This document shows, piece after piece, positions 1-10,096 of a stretch of DNA of 64,000 nucleotides. This stretch comes from Vavraia culicis subsp. floridensis (Eukaryota > Microsporidia > Pleistophoridae), in the NCBI RefSeq assembly GCF_000192795.1, contig NW_007360607.1, positions 124,001 to 188,000 on the forward strand, written 5' to 3'. The notes under the pieces are model-generated. The model was not told the origin of the DNA and searched no databases. It worked only from the letters and a program-made list of their open reading frames with translations. The translations under genes and the position numbers were made by a program. Within the stretch, counting starts at the first letter, position 1; each line of letters opens with the position of its first letter.

Positions 1-674
1 CATTTTCACTGCTTGACACGTCCATTGTCTATGAAACATGGAGTAATTTGTACTACTTCGTACATTTTTGGTATGTAATTTCTCTTATAGGGTTCTTGTG
101 GACTAAGGGGAAGAGTTCCGGTGAAATGAAAAAGCAGCAGATGAAAAGACAGCGAAGAAAATCGGTTTAATAAAACGGTTATTTTTGTACAGCAAAATCG
201 TTTTTAAAGCACAATCTACCGACCATTTCTGTGGAGTATCGATTGTTGATCCCGAGAAACATATTAATATGTCCGAGGCACAGTCAGGGCGGTGAATGCG
301 ACTTAATTGAACATCCTTTTTAAAACAATTGTATAGGCGATAACTGCCGGTAGTCTCTTCTTTGTCAATCAAATCTAAACAATCGCAGCGTTTATTTTAG
401 TGCGATTCCTGATGCAATTTCTTTACATTACCCGGCCGATTGGCAACTCAACAAAGGGCAGATTCATCAATCCTAGGGCAAGAACATATTTCCAAGGAAT
501 GTTGGTTTGATAAATATGCTTCGTTAACCATTATTATACAAATTAGCACGGACCAGAAAGGATCCTGCGTGAAACAGATGACAACAGAATCAACTTGGAC
601 AAAATAATAAGTGCATTTGAATTACACGATCGACACGGAAATGTACAGAAGATTTTTTCACATCATTAATTTAG
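1..674. other. Intergenic left edge, no gene seen
   Basis: AT-rich sequence downstream of the MetAP2 gene. The longest open frame (minus strand, 103-372) can only start on TTG, has no family resemblance and no CCC/GGG signal. I see no gene, tRNA or repeat. Confidence 0.6.
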
Positions 675-1721
675 TTAATAATCCTCACCCCGTGTGAGTA
701 TTTCCTTTGTTTCCTCATTTAGGTACACGGTGTGCTCAAATTGACTCACAAATGAGCCTTTGATATCGTGCAACGGCGGGTAAGGCTCGAGCAAGCCCAG
801 CATGGCAAGGTTCTTGAGCGATATCAGAGAGGATGTTTTGAAATCGTAGTGTCGGTCGATAAACCTGGCAGAAAAAGGCAACGTTTTTATGTGCTTTTTG
901 ATGATTTGAAGGACCTTTACATTCTTTGGATTGCTTACCATAAACTTATTAGGATTTGTGAGCATGAAGTGCGAGCAATTTGGACCGTCCTTCACCATCC
1001 CGTTTCCAGTGGTGGCAAATGTCTCCAGCGCGTAGAAACCATCGGCTTCGAGCCGATCTGGATCGTCATTTTCCACCAGCGGAATCGACACACCGCCATG
1101 AATTTTGTACGGTTTTATCGAGTGACCATTCAAATTCATTACCGGTTTGATCGGAACTCGTTTACCATCCAGCATCAATTCGTAGCTATTGATAACCTCC
1201 GATATTTCTCTTCCTATTTCACCCACACATACATCCACGCCCATCGTCTTGATGCCCTTCTCGGTAGCCTCCTTGGACGCTTCAAGCAACTTGTTCATTT
1301 TTGGATCCCATGTCACAGTAAAAGCCGAGTCCATTATCACACCATTCACATGCGTTCCAAAATCTACCTTTAGCACGTCTGTTTCCTTGAGAAAGATCTC
1401 CTCGTCACCAGGATTCACGCTGTAATGCGCCGCACAATCATTCAGAGACACGCCCGTCGGAAATCCCAAGCCATCGTTCAACTCGCCCTTGAGAAGAGTG
1501 GTCGTTGAATTTTCGACCAAACTGCAGATCTCACTAAGCGTCATCCCAGGTCGCAGATTATTTTGCAGGTGGTAACGAACACGCCTGTGTGCCTCTGCTG
1601 CTCTACGAGCATTTGCAAGCACATCAGTTTGAAGTGTCTTGCCGATCACTTCTCCCGGTTTATGACCCACTTTCTCGAGCAGTTCAATTGGTAGTTCGCT
1701 GAGTTTTTGTTTCTCGGACAT
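675..1721 (-). CDS. MAP2: Methionine aminopeptidase type 2 (MetAP2)
   Basis: Cytosolic dinuclear-metal protease that removes the initiator methionine from new proteins; in this phylum it is the target of fumagillin. The 348-residue product is the pita-bread catalytic domain with almost no N-terminal extension, as usual for microsporidian MetAP2. The five metal ligands are visible at D120 (KVDFG), D131 (MDSAF), H200 (LNGH), E233 (ALETF) and E329 (QFEHT), and the substrate-binding histidine is H100 (AAHY). The C-terminal tail ends in the family-typical TRGEDY. The start is the first ATG, with the sense sequence CCCTTAATG (CCC at 1725-1727). Type 2 rather than type 1 is indicated by the insert between the fourth and fifth ligands. 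Very confident. Confidence 0.96.
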   Translation of the reverse strand: MSEKQKLSELPIELLEKVGHKPGEVIGKTLQTDVLANARRAAEAHRRVRYHLQNNLRPGMTLSEICSLVENSTTTLLKGELNDGLGFPTGVSLNDCAAHYSVNPGDEEIFLKETDVLKVDFGTHVNGVIMDSAFTVTWDPKMNKLLEASKEATEKGIKTMGVDVCVGEIGREISEVINSYELMLDGKRVPIKPVMNLNGHSIKPYKIHGGVSIPLVENDDPDRLEADGFYALETFATTGNGMVKDGPNCSHFMLTNPNKFMVSNPKNVKVLQIIKKHIKTLPFSARFIDRHYDFKTSSLISLKNLAMLGLLEPYPPLHDIKGSFVSQFEHTVYLNEETKEILTRGEDY

Positions 1722-2043
1722 TAAGGGATTGTTTGTTAAATATTTTTTATTATCGATAAAAAGGCATCAAATATCTGTGATTATGGATTATAATTCCGTT
1801 GGTAAACATGTGGATGTGGTGATACCCCGCTGATAAATCTCTTCTGTGTCATGCTTTAATGATTGAATACATTTCAGAAAAACATTTACGAAATGAACCA
1901 ATCATAAATTCGCAACTTGGCGTACGGTGCGAAACCTTTAAAATTAACTACGTAATTTTATTCAATGCAGGCACCTGTGCATTTTATGATTTTTGACGGC
2001 TAAATCAGTGATTTTATTAGACAGGAAAATTTTAAAGCTTCAT
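1722..2043. other. Intergenic spacer
   Basis: About 320 bases between two minus-strand genes. It should hold the promoter of the MetAP2 gene and the 3' end of the 5-phosphatase gene. Apart from the CCC signal touching the MetAP2 start I see no feature. Confidence 0.6.
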
Positions 2044-3087
2044 TCATACGGCCTGGTCACCAGCTGAGAACCTGCCTCGCAACTCGATAAAAAAATGTTG
2101 TAGAACGAAAATTAACGTAATCAAAACAAGAATGAAATTGTTATAGATAAAACGAACAGTATGGCCCATGTAAAATGATGAATACACTCTTTTTGCTACT
2201 TTGTTCATGCTCTTGAGTTCAAAGCCGTCTCTTATCCAGAATTGTGCCATGACTGGCTTGTGATCGCTTGTAGCGATGAGCGTATCGCTCCTGTATAACA
2301 TGCATTCCAGCTCATTCACGGTTTTAAACAGAATCCTGTCGCACCATGAAGGAGTCTGCCTCAGGTTATATGCATCGGTTGCCGTGTGATACTTGTATGA
2401 CGGCAAAAACCTGACATCAAATTCATCGAGACAAAAAATCAACTTAAATGCATTCATCTGATCAGCCTTTTTGAACTTTTCCATGCATGTGTTGTACGTG
2501 TTCATCCACTCCTTGTCAGCAGTGACATTGCGAGATCGTTTCTGACATATTTTGGTGTACAAATTTGACAGCATGCCAAACTCATCTAAGTCAAAGCTTG
2601 TGCGAATTTTTTTGACATCCACACGCGTGTTAAAGTCACCGCAAACAAAAATATAGCTGAAATGGCCCTCCACAGACCTGACAATCCTTTTCATCTGATT
2701 TATTCTCAAGGCTTCGTGTCCAACACCATGTTGCAAGTGTAGATTGACCAATAAAATATTTGTATAGTTTATCGTTAAGTTGGTTACGATAGCTCCCTTG
2801 CTGAAGTACAAATTAGGCAAGGGCACGAATGTATTTGATGTCCATATTCTGTATTTTGATAAAATTATCGTGACCAATCCACAAAAACGTTCTGTCTCCC
2901 TGTATTTGTACGCTTTGAAAAAAAAATTTAGAAATAGCTTTTGAATGGCCCATGGAATTATAAAATTGTGTGCCTCCTGCAATGCGATGTAAACCGTGTC
3001 GGCCTTGTTCTCTCTCAGGATACGATGCAGATCGATCAGGTAATTTCTACCTTTCTGTACGTTCCATGTCAAAATAAAAATGTCCAT
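2044..3087 (-). CDS. Inositol polyphosphate 5-phosphatase with C-terminal membrane anchor
   Basis: Removes the 5-phosphate from phosphoinositides or inositol phosphates. The catalytic domain fills residues 1-285: TWNVQ (7-11), metal-binding E38 (LQE), GDFN (150-153), TPSWCDRIL (245-253) and SDHKPV (274-279). One strong hydrophobic segment (about 314-334) near the C-terminus suggests a tail anchor, so the enzyme is probably membrane-bound and faces the cytosol. The frame opens one codon further out on GTG, but the first ATG is at 3087; the sense sequence GGGTGATG (forward CCC at 3090-3092) supports it. The length (347 aa) is close to a bare catalytic domain; the SAC and RhoGAP modules of larger family members are missing. 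The lipid substrate cannot be told from sequence. Confidence 0.9.
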   Translation of the reverse strand: MDIFILTWNVQKGRNYLIDLHRILRENKADTVYIALQEAHNFIIPWAIQKLFLNFFFKAYKYRETERFCGLVTIILSKYRIWTSNTFVPLPNLYFSKGAIVTNLTINYTNILLVNLHLQHGVGHEALRINQMKRIVRSVEGHFSYIFVCGDFNTRVDVKKIRTSFDLDEFGMLSNLYTKICQKRSRNVTADKEWMNTYNTCMEKFKKADQMNAFKLIFCLDEFDVRFLPSYKYHTATDAYNLRQTPSWCDRILFKTVNELECMLYRSDTLIATSDHKPVMAQFWIRDGFELKSMNKVAKRVYSSFYMGHTVRFIYNNFILVLITLIFVLQHFFIELRGRFSAGDQAV

Positions 3088-4411
3088 CACCCTGGTCTCT
3101 ACGGATTAAAAGTTTTTATCAGTGAATCACACAACATTTCGCCAGTGTAAACACTGCAATTTAATAAAACGAGCATCACTATAAAAAAATTAAGCTGTGT
3201 TCAGCTTTGCGGTTATACTAACAGCTACTGTTGGTTTCATGACCATAATTTTGCGTTATAGAAGGGCCATGATCTTTTGTTCGACAATTACACCGATCAA
3301 CAATTCAGTCTTTTTGCTCCTCACCTCTAACACTTTTAAATTAGTTCTGTTCTAAAGCGAATTAAACAGATATATTCCGCTTGTTATTGCATCAAAAATA
3401 TATGGTAGTGATAAATAGGATTGCTTGCTCCTCCTGTCCAAAATTATTGATTAATGACGGCATTTCTTCGTTAAAATCCATCTTTCACACTCATTTGATC
3501 AGCCCGTGACCAAAAAACGCAAATTGTGATCATAGGCTGTCATAAAGTTTATCTAACAGGATACGGATGTGTAACACACCAATTATACTGATGAGTACAG
3601 AACTGCTTATTCTTTAACATGCTGGCCTACCAAAGCTGTGCAAGCAAGTCAATGCCTTACTTTTTAGAGTGATGTAAGATGTACATAAGTTTGTTATTCA
3701 CCAACTATATATCGTATGGGAATGATAAATCGCATTATATTGCAAAACGTCATTTTAATGTCTTTTTTTATGAATCGTTCATTTATTTCTTACATGGCAG
3801 TACGGCTTCGTTTCAAATCACTCATTTTTTCTTTTATTGATTTATTGATGGTGCGCCAAACTTAATCCTCAAAGCGGTGGTTTTTGTGGCCAATTTGAGC
3901 TGCTTACTTGACATGTCTCCATAGATGATGATAATTTTTGTAAAAAAATCACAGAGATGCAGATTTAGGAGACAGGCAGTTCTGATGCGAGTGAACGTTC
4001 TAGACGAACATAACCACAATCAATCGGTATGCCATTGAATGGTTGGTATGAGTGGTTTATTTGTTATGTTTATCTATATCATCGTTTGGAAGATTTGTAT
4101 ATTTTCTTGAATGCACGTCTGCGTTCTTTACCAATCAAACGAGGTAGTTAACAAAGTTAATACACAGATGAACGTTTCCGCGTTCAACACATCGCCTTTA
4201 ATACCGTATTAGGTAGCTACACGAAATTGTACCTCAAAATTGTGAAGTTCTGCTAAGATCGGACCTGCAACAACACTGGTGATGAGCGGTGCCTAATTCA
4301 TGTTTGATCACAAAAAGTCATGCGCTAACCTGGTAAAGTAGGTCTAAGAAGGGAATATAAGGAACAGCAATGTTGCTTAACAGACAGACAAATGTCTTAA
4401 TAGATCAAAGA
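3088..4411. other. Long intergenic region, no gene recognised
   Basis: About 1.3 kb of AT-rich sequence. The only frame of note (minus, 3834-4019, 61 codons) has no recognisable content and no start signal. A TACTAACAG string at 3216-3224 looks like a branch and acceptor site, but no GTAAGT donor or flanking coding sequence goes with it. Confidence 0.55.
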
Positions 4412-6763
4412 TTAAATTTTATTTCTATCCATAAATTTTGAAACGTTTTTCTTGATCAGCATCTGAACTTGATCTTTCGTTATATCTAATTCCTTAGAAA
4501 TCGTGTTCACGCTTTTCATCTGGCAGCCGGCCGCCAATAGAATCAATTCCTGTGCTACAGACAGAAAATTTCTTGCGTTATTAAAGTAATCTCTTGCAAT
4601 TACCGGGATCAGATCATAGACTACGTTTAACTCCGAATACCCATTCACATAGCTTTCCAACCGTTTTATATCAAATGGCCCAAGATTAGCACCATACTTT
4701 GTCTCTGTCTGCTTGTTATAACTGTTCTCCTTTTCTGTATCTATTTGATCCTTTTGCTTGACTTTGATTAACATCATACACAGTTCGATGGAAAAATCGC
4801 TCCACAGAAAATTAATCATGTTAAGAAATCGCTCTCTGAAAATGAAGTAAAACCTGTCAAAATTTTGATTCATGTTTTTCAATAAAATGCTGGTATAATC
4901 ACCCGTATTAAAATTGAGAGTCTGCTTAATGTAGACGGGGTAAAACCCGTTGCGACCCCAGAACTTAAATATTTGTGTGTTCAGACCCATGGACACTCCT
5001 AGCCAATCTATTTTTGGCAATAGCAACTCCTCGCCCGGCAGTAGCAATGCATCCGTGCATTTAACCTCGAATATGTCACCACATCCTCTGCTAAATGTTT
5101 CTACAAGCATTTCAACCATTTTTGTTCCATATCTCATGTTTTGGTAGTCGGGATGCACTGCAATACGCACAACTCTGCAACCTCGCTGCTTCAAAAAATC
5201 CTTTTCGAGGAACTGCTCAGAAAGCGTCCACGGTATTAGATTGCCATCCCTTCTCTCACCCTTCACGTTACCCTCTAGTGCTATGTGCGCAGCGCAAATA
5301 ATTCGTGGTAATTTCTTCTCTTTTTCAGGTGCCAGCAGCACAAAAACGTGATGATCTGGTTCATCTGCAATAATTTTAAGATCGTCCGGTGTGTTTTTGT
5401 AGTGGCTACTTACGAAAATAGACATCATCTGTTTTAAGAAAAGCTCACTCACTTTGTGGTAGGAGAACAGCGTTTTCTTGTTGACAAAAAAGAATTGACA
5501 CGTGTCGGGCGATGGACAGAGCTTGTTCTTGTAGTCGGTTGGTTTCAAAATCAGAACGGCATTCAGCCACTCCTCGACAGGATCATTTATTCCGTAGCGT
5601 ATCGACTCGCTGAGTTCTATCTCACTGAAAATGTATGGATTTTTCTTATCTTTCCTTTTCAATTTTTCAATGAACCTCATCGACAGAGACCGGCCTGTCC
5701 CTTCGTATCCGTCCATTGTGGACGCCATAAGCACAATGTTTGCACGGATTAGTTCTTTAAGAATGGGCAAAGGAATAGCTGCTGCTTCATCAACCACCAA
5801 GAGATCGGGATATCGGTCCATTCTATCCAAAAATCCGTGATACTCGATGATCTGCCTATGATGTTTCTTGATCACGATTTTCTGCACATAACTCCGGCCT
5901 TTGAAGACCCTCGTGATCTCAAAGTCGGCGTTTTCCTTGTAACCTTTCCCTCTCAGGCCACGGAGCACAAACTCAAAAAGCATCTTCACGTTTTCTATGT
6001 GTGGTGCAACGACGTAAATTATCGAGTATTTTAGCTCAATAGCATCAGATACAGCCAGTCCCAGCGCGGCAGACTTTCCTCGTCCCCTGGAGGCCTTAAG
6101 TAGAGCAATGTTTTTGTTGCTCCTGTCCATCATGATTTGTCCGAGTTGTGTGACCGCATTGTCCTGATCAGCGGTGACACACAGTTCATTTTTCAGCACC
6201 GCCGTGTTTTTGTTTTCACCCTGAACCTTCCAACCTGTGAGACAGAATTTCGATGTTAATTTCATATCTTGGTCTAAAAACACAACATGGCCAGACTCGC
6301 AGAGTGATTTGTATATCCTAGTGTTGAACGTGCTACAATCTTTGTTATCCATCAGTACAGCGATTAATCCTCCACCTTTCACCGTTTCTATCGTTTTTGC
6401 AAGCGTATTCGGTGATATTTTCTCAAAATTTTCCAAGACTAACATTTCATACGTGTTTCCCATAACAATGTCCGCCTCCTGATAGGATACTTTCTTTATG
6501 TCATCATCGTTTATACGACACCTTGTATCGTCCTTCTTGATCTTCTTCCTCTTTTCCTCGCTATTTTTGCTCTTTTTGCTCTTTTTGCAGTAACACCACA
6601 GAACAGATGGTAAAAACGAGCACCGCTCAGAGAGCAAGTTGTACAGAACATGCACGTTATTTTTTGAGTTATCGCCAGTCAAAACAAAAAACGATCTGTG
6701 ATTTTGATCTACTGCCTGTTTTATCGTATCAACGACCCTTCTGTCTGTTTGCATCTCATCCAT
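4412..6763 (-). CDS. KRE33: RNA cytidine acetyltransferase KRE33/NAT10
   Basis: Nucleolar ATP-dependent enzyme that makes N4-acetylcytidine in 18S rRNA and, with an adaptor, in tRNAs, and takes part in small-subunit assembly. Order along 783 residues: N-terminal DUF1726-like domain (about 1-200, with a Lys-rich stretch at 61-77), RecA-like helicase core with Walker A ASRGRGKS (224-231) and Walker B VVDEAAAIPLP (323-333), GNAT acetyltransferase domain with VVRIAVHPDYQNMRYG, and a C-terminal tRNA-binding-type region. The yeast enzyme is over 1,000 aa, so this one is trimmed. It starts at the first ATG, with the sense sequence AACCCCGATG (forward GGGG at 6765-6768). Very confident. Confidence 0.95.
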   Translation of the reverse strand: MDEMQTDRRVVDTIKQAVDQNHRSFFVLTGDNSKNNVHVLYNLLSERCSFLPSVLWCYCKKSKKSKNSEEKRKKIKKDDTRCRINDDDIKKVSYQEADIVMGNTYEMLVLENFEKISPNTLAKTIETVKGGGLIAVLMDNKDCSTFNTRIYKSLCESGHVVFLDQDMKLTSKFCLTGWKVQGENKNTAVLKNELCVTADQDNAVTQLGQIMMDRSNKNIALLKASRGRGKSAALGLAVSDAIELKYSIIYVVAPHIENVKMLFEFVLRGLRGKGYKENADFEITRVFKGRSYVQKIVIKKHHRQIIEYHGFLDRMDRYPDLLVVDEAAAIPLPILKELIRANIVLMASTMDGYEGTGRSLSMRFIEKLKRKDKKNPYIFSEIELSESIRYGINDPVEEWLNAVLILKPTDYKNKLCPSPDTCQFFFVNKKTLFSYHKVSELFLKQMMSIFVSSHYKNTPDDLKIIADEPDHHVFVLLAPEKEKKLPRIICAAHIALEGNVKGERRDGNLIPWTLSEQFLEKDFLKQRGCRVVRIAVHPDYQNMRYGTKMVEMLVETFSRGCGDIFEVKCTDALLLPGEELLLPKIDWLGVSMGLNTQIFKFWGRNGFYPVYIKQTLNFNTGDYTSILLKNMNQNFDRFYFIFRERFLNMINFLWSDFSIELCMMLIKVKQKDQIDTEKENSYNKQTETKYGANLGPFDIKRLESYVNGYSELNVVYDLIPVIARDYFNNARNFLSVAQELILLAAGCQMKSVNTISKELDITKDQVQMLIKKNVSKFMDRNKI

Positions 6764-7233
6764 CGGGGTTAACCAAAATAATTTTTACGACACCAACGAA
6801 TAAAACGTGCGTTAGAGAAGAAATGATGCTTTGTGGGATAACTGAGGTAACAGGCAAATTTAGTTTTCGCATCAGAAAGGAAAAAACGAAAAAATTGTCC
6901 CATTGGCGGTGTTCATGCCAAACAGGCCATCTATCTGCATTGGCAAAGGGAGAATAGCTCAGTAACACTACACGAGTTAAACAACAATTTTAATTACCAC
7001 AAGACATTAGGTCAATTCACCAAGTACTCTGCAATCAACCATAAATAATAATATGACCGCAAAAGTGCACTGAAACACAATTAATATGCCATTTATCATA
7101 ATTCTAAAACAAAATCATGATATTGATGCTTTAAACCGATAATTGCGTTGTTCCCCGCTAGTAAATTAGCTGACATGTAATAGAAAACGAATTTATCTCA
7201 ATTTTATTTGCAGACACGTGCAGAGCTATCTAT
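6764..7233. other. Intergenic spacer
   Basis: About 470 bases upstream of KRE33 and downstream of the propeller/coiled-coil gene. Open frames here lack start signals and family resemblance. A short A-box-like string near 6953 has no matching B box, so no tRNA is called. Confidence 0.55.
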
Positions 7234-8520
7234 TCATTTGTAAATATCTTCAACATATTCCTTTAAAATGTTGTGTTGTAGTTTTATCATCTTCAATTCA
7301 TTTTCGTGATTACTATTCCTGCGCGCTTTTATACGCTGCCTCAACTCATCAATTGCTTTTTTAAGTCGCAGATTTTCGGTATTATCCTTTTCTTTGATAC
7401 GAGAAGCAATTTTCTCATCAAGTTCTTCTAATTTATTTTCGATATTTCGCCTTTTCCCAAGCAATTCATTATATTTACGCTTAACTGCCCACCCTTTCTC
7501 GCCCACCAACCTAGATTTATCTGCAAAGCTCTTATTAAGGCTGTCCAGTTCTATGTAAATAGACTTAAGGCCATCAATTATTTTTGTCTTGTATTCTTCT
7601 ACTGTGCAGTTCGGCTGGAAAACAATTTTGGAAAAAAGCTCAGCTGTTCTATCGCTGGGATTTCTTTCTTTGAGCAACTCCGATGCCTTTGTTTCTCCTT
7701 CATATTGTTTGTTATAACTGCTCAGCAAATAAACGTTCGTCTCTCCGATAGCCTTGTCCTCTAGCATTGTATGGATTCGCTCCTCGGCAAGTAAATAAGG
7801 AATCCGGTCCAAAAGAACAAGCTGGTCGCCGTAGCAGAATACGCCTTCAAAACAATGCAGCGCCTTTATGTTCGCATTTTTATACATGTATAGCATCTCC
7901 AAGCAACGCTCTCTTACCTTAAATACGTGAACTCCATTTCTATCAAGGATATAAAGCCGCTCTCCATGTAATTCCACACCAAAAGGTTCGTAAAAGGCAC
8001 ATTTCGACAGTATTTTTTCAGAATCGTTCATAAATATTCTGTTAGTCGCTGTAAAGTCCTTTGATCTAAACACTTCACCGTTTTTTCCTAAAATAAAGCT
8101 CAATACACCATTAGAGCAAAAATCTGCGATCTCCACTTCTTCGCTCTTTGTATATATGCGTATATTAGTAAGTCTCTCATTTTCAATTACGTGCATAGAC
8201 CCATTGGCGCACAAAAGCGCAACAAGGCCGTGCATCTTCTTTGTCTTGGTGGGTAAGCTCTTCATAGCTAATGTTCCTTTTATTTCTTTGTACGTCATAC
8301 TGAAAATATCACACTTATTTCCTCTAAAAACGTAAACATTTCGTTTTAGTACCTTAATATCATCAATTTTGCTATCAAAGCTATAAATACCATCTTTGTA
8401 GTTTGTATAGATATCGTACACTGACAACCTGCCATCTCTCGCGTAGTAGATCTTTTCTCTATACGCATCCGAGACCACCAGATTATCGTCGTTCTCTCGC
8501 AGAACATACGAAACATCCAT
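7234..8520 (-). CDS. Probable beta-propeller plus coiled-coil protein, possibly Nup82/Nup88-like
   Basis: 428 residues, not firmly recognised. Residues 1 to about 280 read as short hydrophobic beta strands with repeated loop motifs, as in a beta-propeller. From about 310 to 420 the protein is a charged coiled coil rich in Lys, Glu and Arg. A propeller followed by a coiled coil is the layout of the nucleoporins Nup82 (yeast) and Nup88 (animals), at reduced length; this assignment rests on architecture only. The start ATG follows CCCCTCTG (forward GGGG at 8525-8528), the same 11-base CCCCTCTGATG found at the lysyl-tRNA synthetase gene. It ends about 160 bases beyond the CBP80-like gene on the same strand. 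Real gene: confident. Identity: weak. Confidence 0.8.
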   Translation of the reverse strand: MDVSYVLRENDDNLVVSDAYREKIYYARDGRLSVYDIYTNYKDGIYSFDSKIDDIKVLKRNVYVFRGNKCDIFSMTYKEIKGTLAMKSLPTKTKKMHGLVALLCANGSMHVIENERLTNIRIYTKSEEVEIADFCSNGVLSFILGKNGEVFRSKDFTATNRIFMNDSEKILSKCAFYEPFGVELHGERLYILDRNGVHVFKVRERCLEMLYMYKNANIKALHCFEGVFCYGDQLVLLDRIPYLLAEERIHTMLEDKAIGETNVYLLSSYNKQYEGETKASELLKERNPSDRTAELFSKIVFQPNCTVEEYKTKIIDGLKSIYIELDSLNKSFADKSRLVGEKGWAVKRKYNELLGKRRNIENKLEELDEKIASRIKEKDNTENLRLKKAIDELRQRIKARRNSNHENELKMIKLQHNILKEYVEDIYK

Positions 8521-8680
8521 CAGAGGGGCACGAAATTTTTTTCATATTTGCGGTAGTAAAGCGCTACATACACACGAAGAAGAAGATGGTAATACAGTAT
8601 AATTATTTCTGCCCACAAGGATAAAACTTAGATAGTAAAATGTAAGGAAGAACGTGCTTATTATTACCAAACTGGAGAAT

Positions 8681-10096
8681 TTAATGAAATATTTTGGGAT
8701 ATTCATCTGCAACACTCTGATCAATAACTTTAAACAACAGCAATTTCTTACCAATATGCTCAAGGTACGAGAACTTGTTCTCATTTATTTGGTAGAAGAT
8801 GTTCAAAAATGCTCTTTGTTCCTCTTGGCTCAGGTTAAAATATATAGCAAATGTTTCTAAATAAATGAGGAAATGCGATACAGAAGGATATGAAATTTTA
8901 CAGAATTGCTCAAAAAAATCGTTTTTGCTCATCTTTTTGACACTCTCCATGTCATCGTCATCAGCCATTCGCTTCAGCCTAATATTTTCAAAATTCTTCT
9001 CTTCAGGCATCAAATGAAAGCAATTCTCTGGCAGAAAGTTTCTCAGAAACTGCAAATTGCTGTACTTTATCATCTCAATAGCAAGGCTTTCGTCAATAAA
9101 TGACTTGAAAGTATCAATTTCTGCTTCGTTAAGCTGTGGTTGGTAATGATAGCTGGTGTAGGATTGATTTTTCGGCGGCACCGCGTAGTAAGTCTCATAA
9201 ATTAAGGCAAGCACCGAGTACAAAAACTTGTTTTTGTTTATAGATAACAGAAATTTGTAGAATACAGAAAGAAATCCCCTATGTTTACCCAATGAGACGA
9301 GAACAAATCTGAAAAAAATAGAATTGTCCGGTGTTGCCTCTCTGGCGGACAGTATGCCGATTATCAGCTCGTGATAGTTATTTTCATCAAAGTAGCAGTT
9401 AATCTGCATGCAACACTCATGTTTGTCAAAATTAATACTCTCTACCAAATACCGAGCCATAAATACGTCTCCAATCGAGTCATTATCAATCATCCCCACC
9501 TTCTTCGCTGTTTGCGCAAAAGTTTCAATGTATTTACCTACCTCCGCAATAAAAAGACTGTCTACTTTTATCTGAACACCCATTTCAATGCTTTCATCTT
9601 CCTTTTTCACCAGCAACTTGTTTCTATCGATACCCTTGCAATCAAAAATAATGCTCCTTACGCTCTCATTTACCAGGTCAATAGCCGTGGTAATATTGCT
9701 TTCAAAGACATTAAGATACTCAAGAACATACAACAATCTCAAAAATGACAGGTAAGCAACGATTTTTTTCTGTTCAACACTTTCACATATCTGTTTCTCC
9801 AATTCTTGACCCAACATTTTTACAATTTCCCCATCTATTTTGATTAGCTTTATCAATCTGGCGAACAACAGTACATTCCACGGCATTATACCTACTATGG
9901 TCACCAACGAATTTATGAGCTTTTCCTTTTTGATTTCTTCTGAGGTTAAAATCTCGTCAGCAACATCTTCCAGGTTTCGTTCGCTCAGTCTCACAAACAA
10001 CTCGTGCATCCCAAGGGTGTTTGCTAATTTTTGTTGATGATAGATTTTTAAACCGCTGTTTTCATGGAAAAGAACTTCGATCAGCTTATTCTCCAT
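8681..10096 (-). CDS. CBC1: Nuclear cap-binding protein large subunit-like (CBP80, MIF4G fold)
   Basis: All-helical 471-residue protein. The N-terminal stretch (about 40-130) matches the spacing of the first MIF4G repeat of CBP80, a run of helices reading like LVTIVGIMPWN then YLSFLRLLYVLEYLNVF. The C-terminal stretch (about 405-465, SVSHFLIYLETF then KKLLLFKVIDQ) matches the region where CBP80 has its SFSH helix and following repeats. CBP80 is about 790-860 aa in animals and yeast, so this would be a heavily trimmed form. It would bind CBP20 on capped nuclear RNA. Two starts are possible: the first ATG at 10096, without a CCC signal, or ATG at 10009 (442 aa), preceded by CCCTTGGG. The first is given because the intervening codons look coding. 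The pattern match was made by eye. Confidence 0.6.
   Translation of the reverse strand: MENKLIEVLFHENSGLKIYHQQKLANTLGMHELFVRLSERNLEDVADEILTSEEIKKEKLINSLVTIVGIMPWNVLLFARLIKLIKIDGEIVKMLGQELEKQICESVEQKKIVAYLSFLRLLYVLEYLNVFESNITTAIDLVNESVRSIIFDCKGIDRNKLLVKKEDESIEMGVQIKVDSLFIAEVGKYIETFAQTAKKVGMIDNDSIGDVFMARYLVESINFDKHECCMQINCYFDENNYHELIIGILSAREATPDNSIFFRFVLVSLGKHRGFLSVFYKFLLSINKNKFLYSVLALIYETYYAVPPKNQSYTSYHYQPQLNEAEIDTFKSFIDESLAIEMIKYSNLQFLRNFLPENCFHLMPEEKNFENIRLKRMADDDDMESVKKMSKNDFFEQFCKISYPSVSHFLIYLETFAIYFNLSQEEQRAFLNIFYQINENKFSYLEHIGKKLLLFKVIDQSVADEYPKIFH

Noticed and set aside
768..1373. 201-codon plus-strand frame
   Set aside because: It lies wholly within MetAP2 on the opposite strand, starts without a signal, and its content is a shadow of the real gene.
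3216..3224. TACTAACAG, as in a branch and acceptor site
   Set aside because: No GTAAGT donor upstream and no coding sequence on either side.
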